Origin: Ricinus communis
Lineage: Eukaryota > Streptophyta > Magnoliopsida > Malpighiales > Euphorbiaceae
Assembly (NCBI RefSeq): GCF_019578655.1
Contig: NC_063265.1
Location: forward strand, 7,846,501 to 7,910,500
Direction: 5' to 3'
Length of the DNA: 64,000 nucleotides
The notes under the pieces: generated by a model
The model's input: the letters and a program-made list of their open reading frames with translations, nothing else
What the model was told of the DNA's origin: nothing
Database searches by the model: none
Shown here: piece after piece, positions 12,367 to 24,928 of the stretch
Layout of the letters: the number at the start of each line of letters is the position of its first letter
Position numbering within the stretch: position 1 is the stretch's first letter
Made by a program: the position numbers and the translations under genes

Positions 12367-13556
12367 TCAAATATTTGGGCCCAATGATCTCTTACAATGA
12401 GCAATAGCTGCCTGAATGGAGTTTTCTGTAGCAGACATCTTATTACTCTCGCTCATAGATCGTAGGTGAATTGGGGAAGACTTGGTAGAAACAGGGCAAC
12501 TTTTTGTTCTTCTATCTCTACGACCAAGGCTGGTAATACTCATGGCTTCCAGCACATACTCTTTAATCGCATCCAAGTTCAGCTCCAACATTCTTGATTT
12601 CTCTCCGTTTCCTTGCTTTCGTTCTGCTGCTGCTGATCCCTTGTCTATTGGGTTAATTAGGTTCCGATAATTCGTCCTGAAAGTCTCTTCAGGTTTCTTG
12701 CCTTTGTGTCTTCCAGAGTTTGTCTGAGAGGCTTTCAGAAATGAGGCTAGCAATGTTTTTAATTTCGAGACTCGCAATTTCACGAAGAAATTCATCAACA
12801 TGCCAGTACTACTCATTGTTGTTGTTGCTATCTTTGGTACATTCTTTCTGCTATTGCTTCAAAACAAAAAAAAAATTAACAAAAGAATTATTATTTTCCT
12901 TAATTATTATCTTTTTTTTAAGAAAAAAAGGTCTTTTGTTTACTGGAACGCCTAAATTGACTAAAAGAGGGGGGGGGAAATTCAAAGAAGAGCGGTGGCA
13001 CGTGCAAATACCTGGCAGGTACGAGGTTCAAGCGGGCGGTGTCGGCTGAACTATCACCGACATCAATCTCCGGCGAGTATATCCTGAAACTAGAACTGAA
13101 CGTCTTATGAACCTTGCTTTTAATAGTCTTCTCCTGTTTTGTACAATCAGAAGGCTGCTTTGACTCCGCCTCTGTATTCCGTTGACTCTCGGTGAATGAA
13201 GAGGTGAAAGTAAACGAAGAAGACGATGATGAAGCAGAGGAAGCCACAGACTCGCATAATTCTGCCGTGTTTGTTTCTTGATCTGGTAATGGGATGCTTG
13301 ATGAAAATGATATCCGAAGCTCCATTGCCTCCTCCTCATCATTATCGTATTTATTTTTCTGGTGAATATTTGCGGGTTCAAGAGCTATTTCGATATAAGA
13401 ATCACGACCACCGCCCCCATCATCATCACTATTGTCATCAATATCTTCGTTATCAGAGAAGAATACAAAAGAGGAAGAGGAATTGAAGTCGTAGCTGCTA
13501 AATGAGAAACTTTCTTCAAGCTCTGGGTTTCGATCTTCCACGATTCTGCTTTCCAT
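12367..13556 (-). CDS. Membrane-associated kinase regulator (MAKR family)
   Basis: This two-exon gene (13012-13556 and 12367-12856) has a donor GCC AG|GTATTT and acceptor TTTGAAG|C; the summed length of 1035 nt gives 344 residues in frame. The N-terminal half is acidic and Ser-rich with long Ser runs. The C-terminal exon is basic, with KSCPVS and the ending SIQAAIAHCKRSLG, which resemble the tails of MAKR proteins and BKI1. Known relatives are plasma-membrane-associated, bound through basic patches, and modulate receptor-like kinases such as BRI1 in brassinosteroid and CLE signalling. The member number is not assignable. A poly-G run (about 12969-12977) lies in the intron. The exon 2 acceptor has close alternatives (for example before AAAGAATG), so the junction is the least certain part. 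Confidence 0.75.
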
Positions 13557-14379
13557 GTTACTATACTAATTATGTTACTACACCTTTATATATATATATA
13601 TAGTATACGAAATTTGTTAAATAATTGATAAGTATTTACTAATGTTAAATAATTTTAGAAGTTAAAAAGTTGGGATAATTAATATTTCTTAAATTTTACA
13701 AGTTGCTTTCAATATCTATTTTATTATAGTAATATTTTTTTAATGTTTTTATAAAAATAACTACCCCTCTATATCCAAAATTGAAACAGATAAAAAATTA
13801 AGTTTTAAAAAATAAAATTATAATTATAATTTAGTACTTAAATTCTATCAAATATAAAATTTATTTTTTATATATATGTTAGAATAAAATTATTAAATTT
13901 AGTGGGAATTAATTTTAGTATTTGATAAAATTAATTAATCATCATTTCTATTTACTTTAATTTTTAGTCCTATTTAATTTTAAGAATTTAAATATTTTAA
14001 AAATATTTATACTTAAAAGCAACTTTATCAAATTAATATATAATTTAATTTGAATTATTAAAATAAAATATATATTTATGGTTAGAAATATTTATTTATA
14101 TTATTATTTTGATGAATATTAAAATTAAGCTATACTAAAAATGAAAACTTAACTTGAATTTGGACAATTTAAATACTTAATAAGAAGTTTAAAAAATAAA
14201 TTATAATTCTATTTTTCAATTTAATTTTTTGATTACATTGGCTTTATATATAAGAGTTAGTAGTTAATTTTCTAAGAACATGAAAGGAATACTTAGTGTA
14301 AGAAAATCGACACGAAAAACAATTCGTATAGTAAGATAATAATTAGAAAGTAAAAATAATTATTTCTAAAATGTAAAAC

Positions 14380-14381
<2 letters not shown>

Positions 14382-14423
<42 letters not shown>
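14382..14423. repeat. (TA)n microsatellite
   Basis: About twenty uninterrupted TA dinucleotides in intergenic DNA. Confidence 0.95.
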
Positions 14424-14427
<4 letters not shown>

Positions 14428-17400
14428 TATGTATTTCTTGGAATATATATATATATGCAGGTATTTTTAATTTATAATATTAGCGTAATACCATACATAA
14501 GACAAAATTATGATTACAGATCATACATATCATATCAAAAGTTGGTAAAATTTTTGAAGATTTGGGTTGCATGTGCATAGTGCGATAATAAAGCTAAAAG
14601 GCAAAAATTGATGATTCAAAAGGGAGAAATGAATCAATAAGGAAAGGAAAGTAAAGGACCTACTACTCATTCTATTAACAGCATATCTATATTTGATGAT
14701 CCTATAATCTTAATTGTCATAAGCTTTAATTCATCAAAGCTTATATAATTTGGATGGTACGTTTTATAAATTATAACTGGATAAATAAATAAAAGCAATT
14801 GTACATTCATGCCTTTTTTTAAGAAGTAATTAAATTTATAATCTAATCAGAAGTGACACGGGGATGATGATTCAATGTGATTTCAAAAGAGAAATGAATC
14901 AAGAAAGATGGACAGTGTTTCTTCAATTCCCAATGCCGTTGATAAAATAGTGGCCGTGGGATCATTTGACACTTAGCCTTGTAGCGGCGTCTTCATATGG
15001 AGACATCTAAAAGAATTTAGTTTGAGTCTTCACTTCTAAAAGAAAAAGAAAAAATAAAATTAAAAAAGATGGTGGACATGGTCCAAATTCACAATCAAGA
15101 CGATGACGTGTTTGGTTTCTGGTTGGACTTGCCCCCTTTTGCAATTTTACTCTTTTATTTCTATTATTATATAAAATTCAGGTCAGGAGTAGTATTACTG
15201 TGTTGAACATCAATCAAACCCGTGATTCGATATTCGCTTCCCAGGCAGAAGAGTCCAATCCATCCTACGGTCGAAGATTTGTCGTCCGTCTCTGCCTTCC
15301 CCTTCAATTTTCAATCCTTTGTAGGACAATGACAGCTTAACACCCCCTGCTCAAATCAATAAACCTAATAATTATGAATCTCAATGTTTCGAAGGCTTCA
15401 TCACCCGAAAATTAAATATTATGCAATAAATTATTTCCCATCTTTCCTAGTGCTCCATAAAAAATTAAAATTGGCCAACAAAATTTAGATTTTGTTTCAG
15501 TATTATTGTTTCATATTATTATTATAAGTTTATTTTAATCATTCAATATTTTAAATAATTTATTTGTTTAATATAATATTTTTTTACTATTTTAGTCAAT
15601 AAATTTGCATAGATAATTTTAATTATTTTATGCAAAAAATAATCATATAAATGAAAATTTGCAGTTTTTCAAGTACCATTTATTAAATTTAAAAATAATA
15701 AAAATAATTAATTAATTAAATATTTAATTATGTTAATAAATCATTAGAATAAAAATAATAGTATTTATCAATTTAGATAGTACTATACGCCATAGTCCAT
15801 TTAAAGAATTCAAAAGGGTTAAGTTAATTTTACAGTAATGGCTTTCTATTTTCTAAAATTTAAAATCATTTTACAGAAATATATAAGTTTATAACCAAAA
15901 AGAAAAGAGCTCGTGTGAACTAACATAAATACATGTCCACTGGCATACGAATTACAGCTATCACATCCTACGACTTGTGGTCGTCGTTGAAATTTCAAAT
16001 TGGTTCTTTTATGTTAATTTTTTTATATTTAACTGTAAATCGAATATACAAAATTTTAATATATAACTGATGTAGCCAGATAATAATTATATATTTTAAT
16101 TTAAACGAATTTTTAAGTTTCTATTTTATTAAAAAAATATAAAATTTAAGCGAATAACTTCCAAGTGTTTTTTTTTGTGTATGATAAAATAATAATAAAA
16201 AGCTAATTTTTGAATAATTATTTTTCTAAAAAGGCTTTTCCGAATTATAAGTTATTTTCCAGAATAAATAGTTGAGCCTAAGTTGCTTTGAAAAGTAAAA
16301 GAAGAAGAAGAAGAAGAAACCAACAAGAATTGACTTGGGCCTACAATCGTTTCAAGGGGGATTAAATGTGATCAAACAGCACATTGAAAATGAAAGAATC
16401 TACTAGGACCTACATTTTCTTAATAATAATAATAATCTTATGAATTCCTGAATCAAACCAACGTAAACCCTGAATTTGAGGCAGTTTAATGATGTTTATT
16501 ACCCTGTCCAATTAGAGGTTTTCTGTCTTCTTGTATCAGTCACCGTTTTGTGTCCCAGAAGACAGTCTCCATGTTTCCCTTCCTGTTTATATTACTATGG
16601 TTTCCTGATTTCATGTACATATATGTGTATGAATACATCATCAGGATTCAAGTTTTATTTGCCGAGCAAGCAATCACAATTAGTTAATGAAATGTGTAGG
16701 CAGACTCATACAGTCTGCTGTTTATATATGCATTACTTTATTTTATTTTTTTCTTTTTGCTTTCCCTTTGGTTTCTTCCAGGAGACAATTATTTTAGGGG
16801 TTCGGCATTTGGAGTACGTTTCTTACAACGCACAAAATTAAAATTTGCTCTCTAAGTCAAAGTAAAGAGCACTGATTGGGCACCCACTTTGAAAACTATG
16901 AAATCCTGGCTTTTACGTACCGCTTCAAATTAATATTTTTTCTATTTTCTTATGAGTTCTTAAAAACATCTTAAAATCAACAGCAAAAATATTATTTTTA
17001 CTCGATAATTCCTTTAAATACTGTTTTTTTTTTAATTTTTTAAAATACGGTATATAGTTATTTCTATTTTTTTATCAAAAAATAAAAAGAAAACCGAAAC
17101 TGTATTTTTAAGAAAAAAAAAAGTATATTTTTGATATTTTTATACCATAAAAAAAATTACATTATATATTTTATAAAAAAATGTTATAAATATTTTTATT
17201 ATTTTCTCTATTTTTTATCATACAAACCTGCATTACAAGGCCCAAGACAATTTATAATTTAATAGCTTAAAACTAAAGGATGTAACCCCGTAAGTCCAAC
17301 ATACTAGGCTGAAAGCTCAATGCCAAATTGGTTTTGAGGGCTATAAATACTAGAAAAGTATAAACTGGTTTGGAACTTGAAACCTTGTATCCAGATGTGA

Positions 17401-17802
17401 CCTTCTTCTTTCTTCTAAGCACAACCACCGTAGAAAACCGGAAACCGCAACTCTAATCCTTCTTTAGGACCCAAAATCTCAAGAACCATCTGCCCTCAAA
17501 CCACAACGTGATGTATAAACATATCTCTTTTTATTGTACATAGAATCTAACCTCATCAAGCTTAAAACACACTGTCTTGAGCTTCAAATTACAAAAAAAA
17601 AAAAAAAAAGAACATAGAAACACGGTTTCTGTCTATTCTTCTGTTCAATCCAATTAAAAGCTAGGGTAAGAGACAAAGAAAATGATAGATATGGAGCTGT
17701 TGTTGCTGTTATTACTTCGGTATGTTTGTTGACAACGAATGAATGGATTGGGTTTGGGTCTTAGGTTTTGTTTTGGTTAAATTATAAAAAGGAAAGGGCA
17801 AG

Positions 17803-17805
<3 letters not shown>

Positions 17806-17844
<39 letters not shown>
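17806..17844. repeat. (GA)n microsatellite
   Basis: About nineteen uninterrupted GA dinucleotides. GA tracts often lie near plant promoters, but no gene start is evident beside it. Confidence 0.95.
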
Positions 17845-17848
<4 letters not shown>

Positions 17849-19617
17849 ACAGCTGCAAATTCTAATTTGCTGTCTACAAACGATGATAGTGAAGAAAGTG
17901 GGTTTTGTAATATCGAAAAGCACTTGAATTTCTCCTCTTTTTCTCTGCATTAATATCCTCCCCAACGCTTCAATCAATTATTTTTTTTCTTGTTTACTGA
18001 AGACTGAAAGAAGAATCATTTCTATCTTTTTTCTATTTTTGTTTAATTTGAAACTCAGCACGGTGTATTTTAAACTTTATGAGATTGGATTTCTTATAGA
18101 AAAAGTAAAAGACATGTTTATACGTCACGGCGTCAATGATACATGTCTAAACGGCGTTAATAATACATGTCTAAACGGGTTTAGATAGACTTGATAAAGA
18201 ATATAAAGTTAAAGTAATTAAAAGTGAGAGCAAGTCACATACGAAAGATAATAGAAGATATTGTCTGAAACTAAGAAGAGAAAGCCATCAAAATTGGAGA
18301 TGCAAATGAGGTGAGCCGAGCTTTTTAGTGTCCACATTGACTTGCAGAAATTTAATTAAATTATATTTATTAATTTTATTTAAATAAATAAAATTAACTT
18401 GCTATAATACTTTATTATTATAGTTTTAGAAATTATTATTAAAGAATATTTTTAAAAAATAAATTAAAAATTATAATATTTATTCTAAAATTTTAAAATA
18501 ATCAAAATAAAATTATTAAAAAATATAAAATATAAAATTTAATTAATAATTAGACTCTAGTTTAAAGTTTAAGTTTAATTAAGCTTTGACCAAAAAGTTC
18601 AGGAGCTTATAAATTATTATCTTTTTCTATATAATTATTTAATTCATATAAATTAGTTTTAACAAAAAGAAGTATAAAACTTTTCGAATTAAGAAAATAT
18701 TTAAAATTAAAATAAGAATAACAGCAAGCACAGTATGCAAATGATGAAAAGACAAATAATATATCCGGGAGCTACTGGGAAAACGGATTAGTGCAATGCA
18801 AAAGTTGATTTAGCTGGAAATATATAATCAATTTCTGACGAGAGTACGTCCATCCAATTAATACCCTTTCCTCTGCTATGTTTGCTTTGTTACTTTACTG
18901 GTGAAATTAGAGATGGTAATTTGCCCCTACCCTTGAGTAAATCTATAATCTGATCTGAACTGAGCCCAGAATACCTATACCTGCTGCTACCGACGGGATG
19001 GATACGGATTTAAGTCTCTCTGCTCTATAATCTGTCATAAACTATAAGTAAATAAATATTATTTCTTATAAAATATATAAATATATTTTTTAAATATAGA
19101 ATTTGTTCTTTCAATTATATTTAATAATATAATTAAAATATTAAATTAATAAAAAAAATATTTTTAGCATAAATCTAACCAATATAAATATCATATCTAA
19201 TAATAATATTATATATGAACGTATAACTAATTTTCTGGTAAACTTACCCTACCTAGAAATTTATTAGGCATTTAAGTCCAAATTAATCACCTCAACCGTT
19301 GAATAATTATACCATAAGCCAAACTGCCAAGTAGGAAAAGAAAAGATCACGAAGATAAATTTCAAGATTAACAAAAGAAAAAAAAATGATTTGGGGAATT
19401 TCGATCGGGATGAGCCAATAATGAAGAAAATGGAAAGAAAATTTGCCCCATTGATCATCTTATACAATTCAAATGGTCTTTTCAATATTATAATCTGTGT
19501 ACAAAAACCTGAATATCACCACCATACCATTTAACTACCAAACGAAAAGACCAAATTTACCAAAATGAAAACATCAAATATATAAGAAATGAGAGTGAGA
19601 AAACATCTAATCGAAAA

Positions 19618-20238
19618 TCAAGAGCTGCGAACAAGAACACTCCGCATCATATCTTTAAACTCGAAGAAATCGACGCGGCCATCGTGATTGCGATCGACGG
19701 AACAGATCATCTGTTGAACCCTTTCAATCTCTTTAGCTTCAGGCATGCCGAGTTTCCTCAACACAACCTGAAGCTCATGAGCAGAAATGTAACCATCGCC
19801 ATCTTCATCAAACACCTTAAAAGCCTCCGTTAGATCAGACTCTTCCTGGGTCACAGCATCGACTCCGTTAGCCTCCACCTCCTCATCGTCGTAGCTAAAG
19901 AATGCCTCGTCCAACGACTGATGAAGCGAAAAGAAATCCTCAAACGCAAGCCCGTCGTTGCCGGGTCTGATATGAGACCTGATGGTGGATTCAAGTTCTG
20001 AGAAATCAGCTTCGAGCCCTAAAAGGCTAAGCGCTTGGCTGAGGTCTTGAACAGTTATCATGCCGTCGCCATTCTTGTCGAAGAGATCGAAAATGCGGCG
20101 GAGACGGAGAGAGTTGAGGCTGGGGCTGCGGAGGCGGAAGGAGGAGGCGGTGGATGCTTTTCTTGAAAGGGTCGGCCTGGTTCCTGTAGAGGCTGCTGCT
20201 GGTTCTACTTCCATGGCCTGTTTTTCTTCTTTCCCCAA
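19618..20238 (-). CDS. Calmodulin-like EF-hand protein, CML42 type
   Basis: This is an intronless 206-residue calcium sensor. Canonical EF-hand loops are visible at residues 54-65 (DKNGDGMITVQD), 144-155 (DEDGDGYISAHE) and 182-193 (DRNHDGRVDFFE). The second EF-hand, around residues 91-102 (RPGNDGLAFEDF), is degenerate. The N-terminus is followed by SSFRLRSPSLNSLRLRRIFDLFDKNGD, and FRLRSPSLN is a hallmark of the CML42/CML43 group. Arabidopsis CML42 acts in trichome branching and in herbivory and stress calcium signalling; the role here is inferred only. The first loop ends in Asp instead of Glu at position 12, which may alter Ca2+ versus Mg2+ preference. The ATG at 20238 is the first in frame and follows a purine-rich leader. 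Confidence 0.9.
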   Translation of the reverse strand: MGKEEKQAMEVEPAAASTGTRPTLSRKASTASSFRLRSPSLNSLRLRRIFDLFDKNGDGMITVQDLSQALSLLGLEADFSELESTIRSHIRPGNDGLAFEDFFSLHQSLDEAFFSYDDEEVEANGVDAVTQEESDLTEAFKVFDEDGDGYISAHELQVVLRKLGMPEAKEIERVQQMICSVDRNHDGRVDFFEFKDMMRSVLVRSS

Positions 20239-22840
20239 GTATTAGCAGCAGCTAAATTGATTTTCTTTTTAAAAAAGATAAATGCCGCTAAAAAGCGAAC
20301 GGATTCTGGATAGGAAAGAAGAAGAAGAAGAGGGAAATGGAGTTTGGAAGTATTATACGTTATTGTGATTGTGGAAGTAAGAAAGGAGTAGCTATATTAT
20401 ACGGGATAAAGCGCGTTTATCGGTTTAATTAAGAAGGTTTGACCAGCCATCCACCATTCATATGACCTCTTCTTACATACTTCCTTATGTTTGCCAGGCA
20501 ATTTCAATTCCTATTCCTTCACTTGCGTATAATGCATGTACCGAAATGTGAGTGGCCACTCGCTCCCTCCTTCCTTCTAAATTAGGAAAATTCTTTTTAT
20601 ATATAAGTAAAATATATTTCATATCCAACATAAAACAATTTTATTTCAAAAGCAAAAACTAGTCTCTTGATAGGAATTGGAGAGATTGTTTGAATCTCTT
20701 CACAATCCATTCGTATTAATTTCAGTTTATATATATTATCTATAAAATAAATTAAATAAACATGTAAGAAGAATAAGGTTAAATTACTACATTGACTACT
20801 CTTTTATTAGAGTTCACATTATAGGTTACATAAGCATGTGCTATTGCAACATAATTTTTCATTCCTATTAAATCATTGAAACTATAGTGATTGGAGAGAA
20901 TCTTAACATAGAATGGTCCCTCGGACATTCACATTATGATATGCAATATAATTCAGATGACAAGTCTAGATTCTTTTGGTCATGTTATTTTAAATCTTTG
21001 AAGGAAATATTAATTAAATGAAAAAACATGAAAGTATTACAAAAACAAGTGAAATAATAAAATATATAATTATTAAATAAAAGAATTTACAACATATTAT
21101 ATTTTATCAATCAACAACCTATTATATATATATATAGTATTGGAAACTGAAGTCTCGATTTCTATAAAGAAAAAAAAGACAACTTGCCTTACTTTGTCAG
21201 CCCGTTTTGTTTTTCCTAATGAAATTGAGCACGAAAATTGTGTTTAGGGAATAATTATTTTAGCTGTCGAATAGTTCATCTCCTAAAAGAGTATATCAAA
21301 GTTAATGGAAAATTAAATTTAAAAAAAAAAAAAAAAGTAATTCCATATGGGTAGATTGATCATTCACAGTGCAACGTTAATAAAAAAGAAAAAGAGTAAA
21401 TATAATTCAAATTCTGACATCTCATTCTATATGGGGTATTAATTTGAAAAATGGTATAAATGGTTGCATGAAATATAATTTAAAACTGTATAAGATGCAT
21501 TGCTGGATGAAATTGTAAAATGGAATTAATTAGCAAGAAGGAAAGAAAGAAATGTTCATGGTTGGCAGGCTGATTATAAACATGTTTCATTTTTCAAAAT
21601 ATTTAATTTTTATATGGCTAATTGAGGCATCGTGGGGAGGCAGTTATTGAAGCCAATTATCTGACCTTTAATTAAGCCAGCCACAGTCCACCAGACCAGA
21701 CTACTTCCATTCCATCAATGCCGTAATGCTCTTCTAGTAGCCCATGTTCTCCGACCATGTCACCCTGACGACAGTATTTCGTCTGTGAATGTTACCTGAG
21801 CCAATGTTCTTTATCTTTCAATAATAAAAAATTTATTAGTGAAAATTAAAAAATTAAAAAATAAACCCATTAATAGTTATGCAGAAAACAATCAGTCTAA
21901 AATAAAATATAAAATCGATATTGAATTATTTTTAAAATATTTTTTATCATATAAATAATTATTTTGTAAAATAAACTTTTCCCAAAAGATAATTATACGT
22001 GTAACTAAAATATTGACATTTAAATTTAAGACACGTATTCGAAGGCTGGAATCAGAATAATTTTCAACTTTTTATAAATAAGAAAGTTAGTTGAGTAATT
22101 TATCTTTTTGCAAAAAGGAAAAAAGAAAAGAAGAAAATTCGACTCCAACTGTACCGACGTGTGAGTTGTGACTGGAACTGAACCATGTTAAAGGTGTTTA
22201 GAAAATCTTACCCGTTAAAGAAAGAGAGCCGCAGGTGACACGAACGCGCCCATAATAATAATTGAGGGTCGCAGAAGGTGACAGAGACGCGCCCATACGA
22301 ACTCTGCCTCTGGGACTGGCATCTGATAGATCACGTTCGTACCCACATCATGTGACATCCACTTTCCCCCAGTTGCAAAAGCCCTAATTTTCTCAGTTCG
22401 CGTTTTTCAACAACTGGTTCATTTTCCATACACGCTGCCGTTTAGCCCATTTTCACCCACACTTTCTCTCTCTCCAGACAAAAAGAAAACAACTTTACCC
22501 CCTCCCTTTCCCTCCATTGCCGCCGCCGCCCTCCGCCGCCCCAACCCCCTCTGCTGCTGCTGCTACTGCTTTCTTCAATCTTTACCACTATCCATTATCT
22601 TCACCTCTAACCTCAGGTACACTTAACACGCTCTTTTTCATCTTCTTTGTGATTTCTTTGCCATCCGCATTGCGAGTTTTTTAGTTTCTTGTCTTCTGCT
22701 TGGTGTATTAGGGTTTGATTAGGATTTGGGATTTTCTAGGTTAGAGCAAAGTTTCATTTTTGTTTTGTTTTTGCAGGAAGTTAATTTCATCGATATCACC
22801 AATTGTTGTTGTTGTTGTTGTTGTTGTTATTGTTCTGATT
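20239..22840. other. Intergenic region with divergent promoters
   Basis: It separates the minus-strand CML gene from the plus-strand SMR-like gene, so it holds both promoters. It is AT-rich in the middle, with an A-run near 21320. It becomes GC- and pyrimidine-rich from about 22200, including CCG and CTG triplet runs near 22520-22570, consistent with the 5' UTR of the SMR-like gene. I see no gene. Confidence 0.6.
22617..22776 (+). other. Putative 5' UTR intron of the SMR-like gene
   Basis: A donor CTCAG|GTACAC and an acceptor TTTTTGCAG|GAAG, preceded by a T-rich tract, bracket this segment. It explains why in-frame ATGs inside it (for example at 22760) should not be used as starts. A GTT triplet repeat (about 22804-22828) follows within the leader. 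Confidence 0.55.
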
Positions 22841-23542
22841 ATGGGTCAATTGGGTTTTGAAAAATGTACGGAAGAAACAGGGAGAAATCAAGATTTTTCC
22901 AAAAAATGGACTGATTGTTTAGATGAATCTTGTGCTAATAAGCCAGAAACTGAGCAATCTCTCGGGCCTATAACTCCTGCAAATAAAGAGAATGGGGATT
23001 TTTCTTTGGATCTTAGTTCTCCACTCACCGTAGTGAAAAAAGTCCCTAAAGCACTAATCTTTGATTCTAATACCAACCAAAATCAAGACCCACTCACCAA
23101 TATTGATAGCTCTAGTAGCCCCAGAACGCCAAAGGATGGCGTTTTTGATCCGTTTGCTCCTGGTCCTGAAGACAAGGCCTGGGCTCCCCAGTGCAAGAAA
23201 TACTCTGATGAAGCGAGGAGCAGTGTTGCTAGACGGCTTAATTTCAGTTCTTCCTTCAAAGGTTTGGGTGATGAATGTGCTGGTGATTGTGTGGAGTCTA
23301 TTTCGGATGAGCAGATGTTTGAGTCAGTATATGAGAATCTCTTAGAGGCTATTGTCTCTAAGCAAACTGAGTGTTCTCTTGCTGAACTATCAAAAATGGA
23401 ATTAGATTCGGATAGTTGTTTGACGCCTTCTTCAGCTCCACGATTAACTGGAGTTGCTGATGCTTGCCCTGGTGCTCCTATGAAACCAACAGGTAAATCA
23501 AGGATTATCGATTTGGGATTATGCAGGAAGCTTGAATTCTAA
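22841..23542 (+). CDS. SIAMESE-related CDK inhibitor candidate (SMR11-like)
   Basis: This 233-residue protein has no enzymatic domain. Near its C-terminus (residues 193-216) it has C-L-T-P ... A-C-P-G-A-P-M-K-P, which resembles the SMR core motif 'CxTP...CPPAPxKP'. Other visible motifs are a KEN box (49-51), several S/T-P sites (45-46, 60-61, 93-97, 195-196), FDPFAPGPE (102-110) and RRLNF (131-135), which resembles a cyclin-docking RxL. SMR proteins are plant nuclear inhibitors of cyclin-CDK complexes that promote exit from mitosis or endoreduplication. Most are about 100 residues, so this one is long and fits best with the SMR11 type. Naming rests on one short motif and is tentative. The start at ATG 22841 is the first after the 5' UTR intron. 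No coding intron is seen. Confidence 0.55.
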   Translation: MGQLGFEKCTEETGRNQDFSKKWTDCLDESCANKPETEQSLGPITPANKENGDFSLDLSSPLTVVKKVPKALIFDSNTNQNQDPLTNIDSSSSPRTPKDGVFDPFAPGPEDKAWAPQCKKYSDEARSSVARRLNFSSSFKGLGDECAGDCVESISDEQMFESVYENLLEAIVSKQTECSLAELSKMELDSDSCLTPSSAPRLTGVADACPGAPMKPTGKSRIIDLGLCRKLEF

Positions 23543-24928
23543 CAGCAAGGACTTGTATGATTATTTTGCTCTGTTGCAATTATGACACTGCGCTGATGAC
23601 TAATTCTGCAAGCTGGCATTATATATTATTTTGAAGCTCTAACTACTGTGCCTCATAAGTTTAACTTGTGGTTCTTACAGATTTATTTTGACAGGAAATT
23701 TTAGCTGTCTGACCAAGATCAATGTAGTGGTAACTTGTATAGGAATTACTGACGCTATGGCATCTTTGAAAATTTGCAAATGTTCCTTTTTTAGACTGCT
23801 ATAAGTGTTCTTTTTATGTGCATGTTGTGTTACGCATTCTGTTAGTCTGTACATTCATAAACATGAAATCTTCGCTTCTACATCTGGTGTCATTATGTTT
23901 GAGCCAAATGTTGACTGAATTTGGTGACCAAAGTAGCTAGCTGTTTGTCCATTAATTGATGAAGAGAATGAAGAAATAGGTGGATGTGAAGATCATCGAT
24001 AAATTGGTTGATAAAGGAGTTGTTATGTCCAAGCGAACAGGGTACTCTATTCTATCAACTTTTGTAGAAGCTTTCTTTCTCTGTATCTTCAAGTTCTTAA
24101 TGAGTAAAGCACATCTTTGTATCCAACTGCATCGCAGAACTTTTCATTGTGCAGCAAAAGTACCGCCTTACTTTGCTACTACTTAGAACCTTATGTACGA
24201 ATAAGACCACTCCATTAGCTAATCTAAATGTCCAGTTTTTCCATGTCTTTATCTCTGTTGTTGATTTTGATATTATCTGTACCATTCCGTCAGGGACAAG
24301 ATTCTGTATTTGTATTTAATTTATCAAAAAGCTTAAACAGGAAAAAAGTACTGCAGAATGTTGTACACTTTAATAATATTTTTTTTGTTGTTATACCCTA
24401 TATGCATACTCGCTATTAAGCAGCTCAATTGATGAAGATAAGGTTCTCCGACTTGGCACTTTGTGCTCCAACATCTGCTTGTTTGCATTGTCAGTAAATC
24501 AAGTGCCTGACGAGGAAAGATGAAAATAACTTAACAAGAAAAAACACTTACAGGGTGTGAGACTTGTTATGCACCCCATTACCAAGTTTTGAGTGTGAAA
24601 AGTGAGCTGAATTATGCGATGTGTAATATCTTTTAAATGTTGCCTATGGGATCGATCTGGCCATAGATATTATGGGTTCAAAGTTTATTTGAAATTTGAG
24701 GTTTTGCCCAACTGTGGAGAAGAATCAAGAAAGATTATGTTTGCAGATTTACAAAAAACAGTCTCAACCCTACTCCCTTGAGAGTAGTTAAGGGGCATTA
24801 AACATTACAATAAAACATATCTAAGAGAGTCTCCAGTCTACGCCACTAAATAAAATATTCAAGCACTCGTGGGGGCAACACTGAAGCCATACGCCTTGTG
24901 TTGATGCTTTCATTCAAAAACCATATTC
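23543..24928. other. Convergent intergenic region
   Basis: It lies between the SMR-like and LEA2 genes, which converge here, so it holds both 3' UTRs. Short open frames near 23980-24419 show no domain or splice logic. I see no gene. Confidence 0.6.

Larger units (their letters stand above)
13557..19617. other. Long intergenic region, AT-rich
   Basis: I see no convincing coding gene. Short open frames near 16476-16841 and 17777-17977 have no recognisable domain and the latter overlaps a GA microsatellite. It contains a TA repeat (14382-14423), a GA repeat (17806-17844), a short GAA run near 16303, a two-copy direct repeat (18136-18178) and several degenerate AT-rich repeats. Confidence 0.65.

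Noticed and set aside
16476..16841. 121-codon open frame on the plus strand
   Set aside because: No recognisable domain, low-complexity hydrophobic translation and no flanking splice or regulatory structure.
16960..17215. Possible foldback with AAAATACGGTA and CTGTATTTTTA arms
   Set aside because: The pairing was much weaker than in the MED33 intron element and could be explained by A/T runs.
17777..17977. Open frame with Ser-Leu repeats on the minus strand
   Set aside because: The Ser-Leu run is just the translation of a GA microsatellite.
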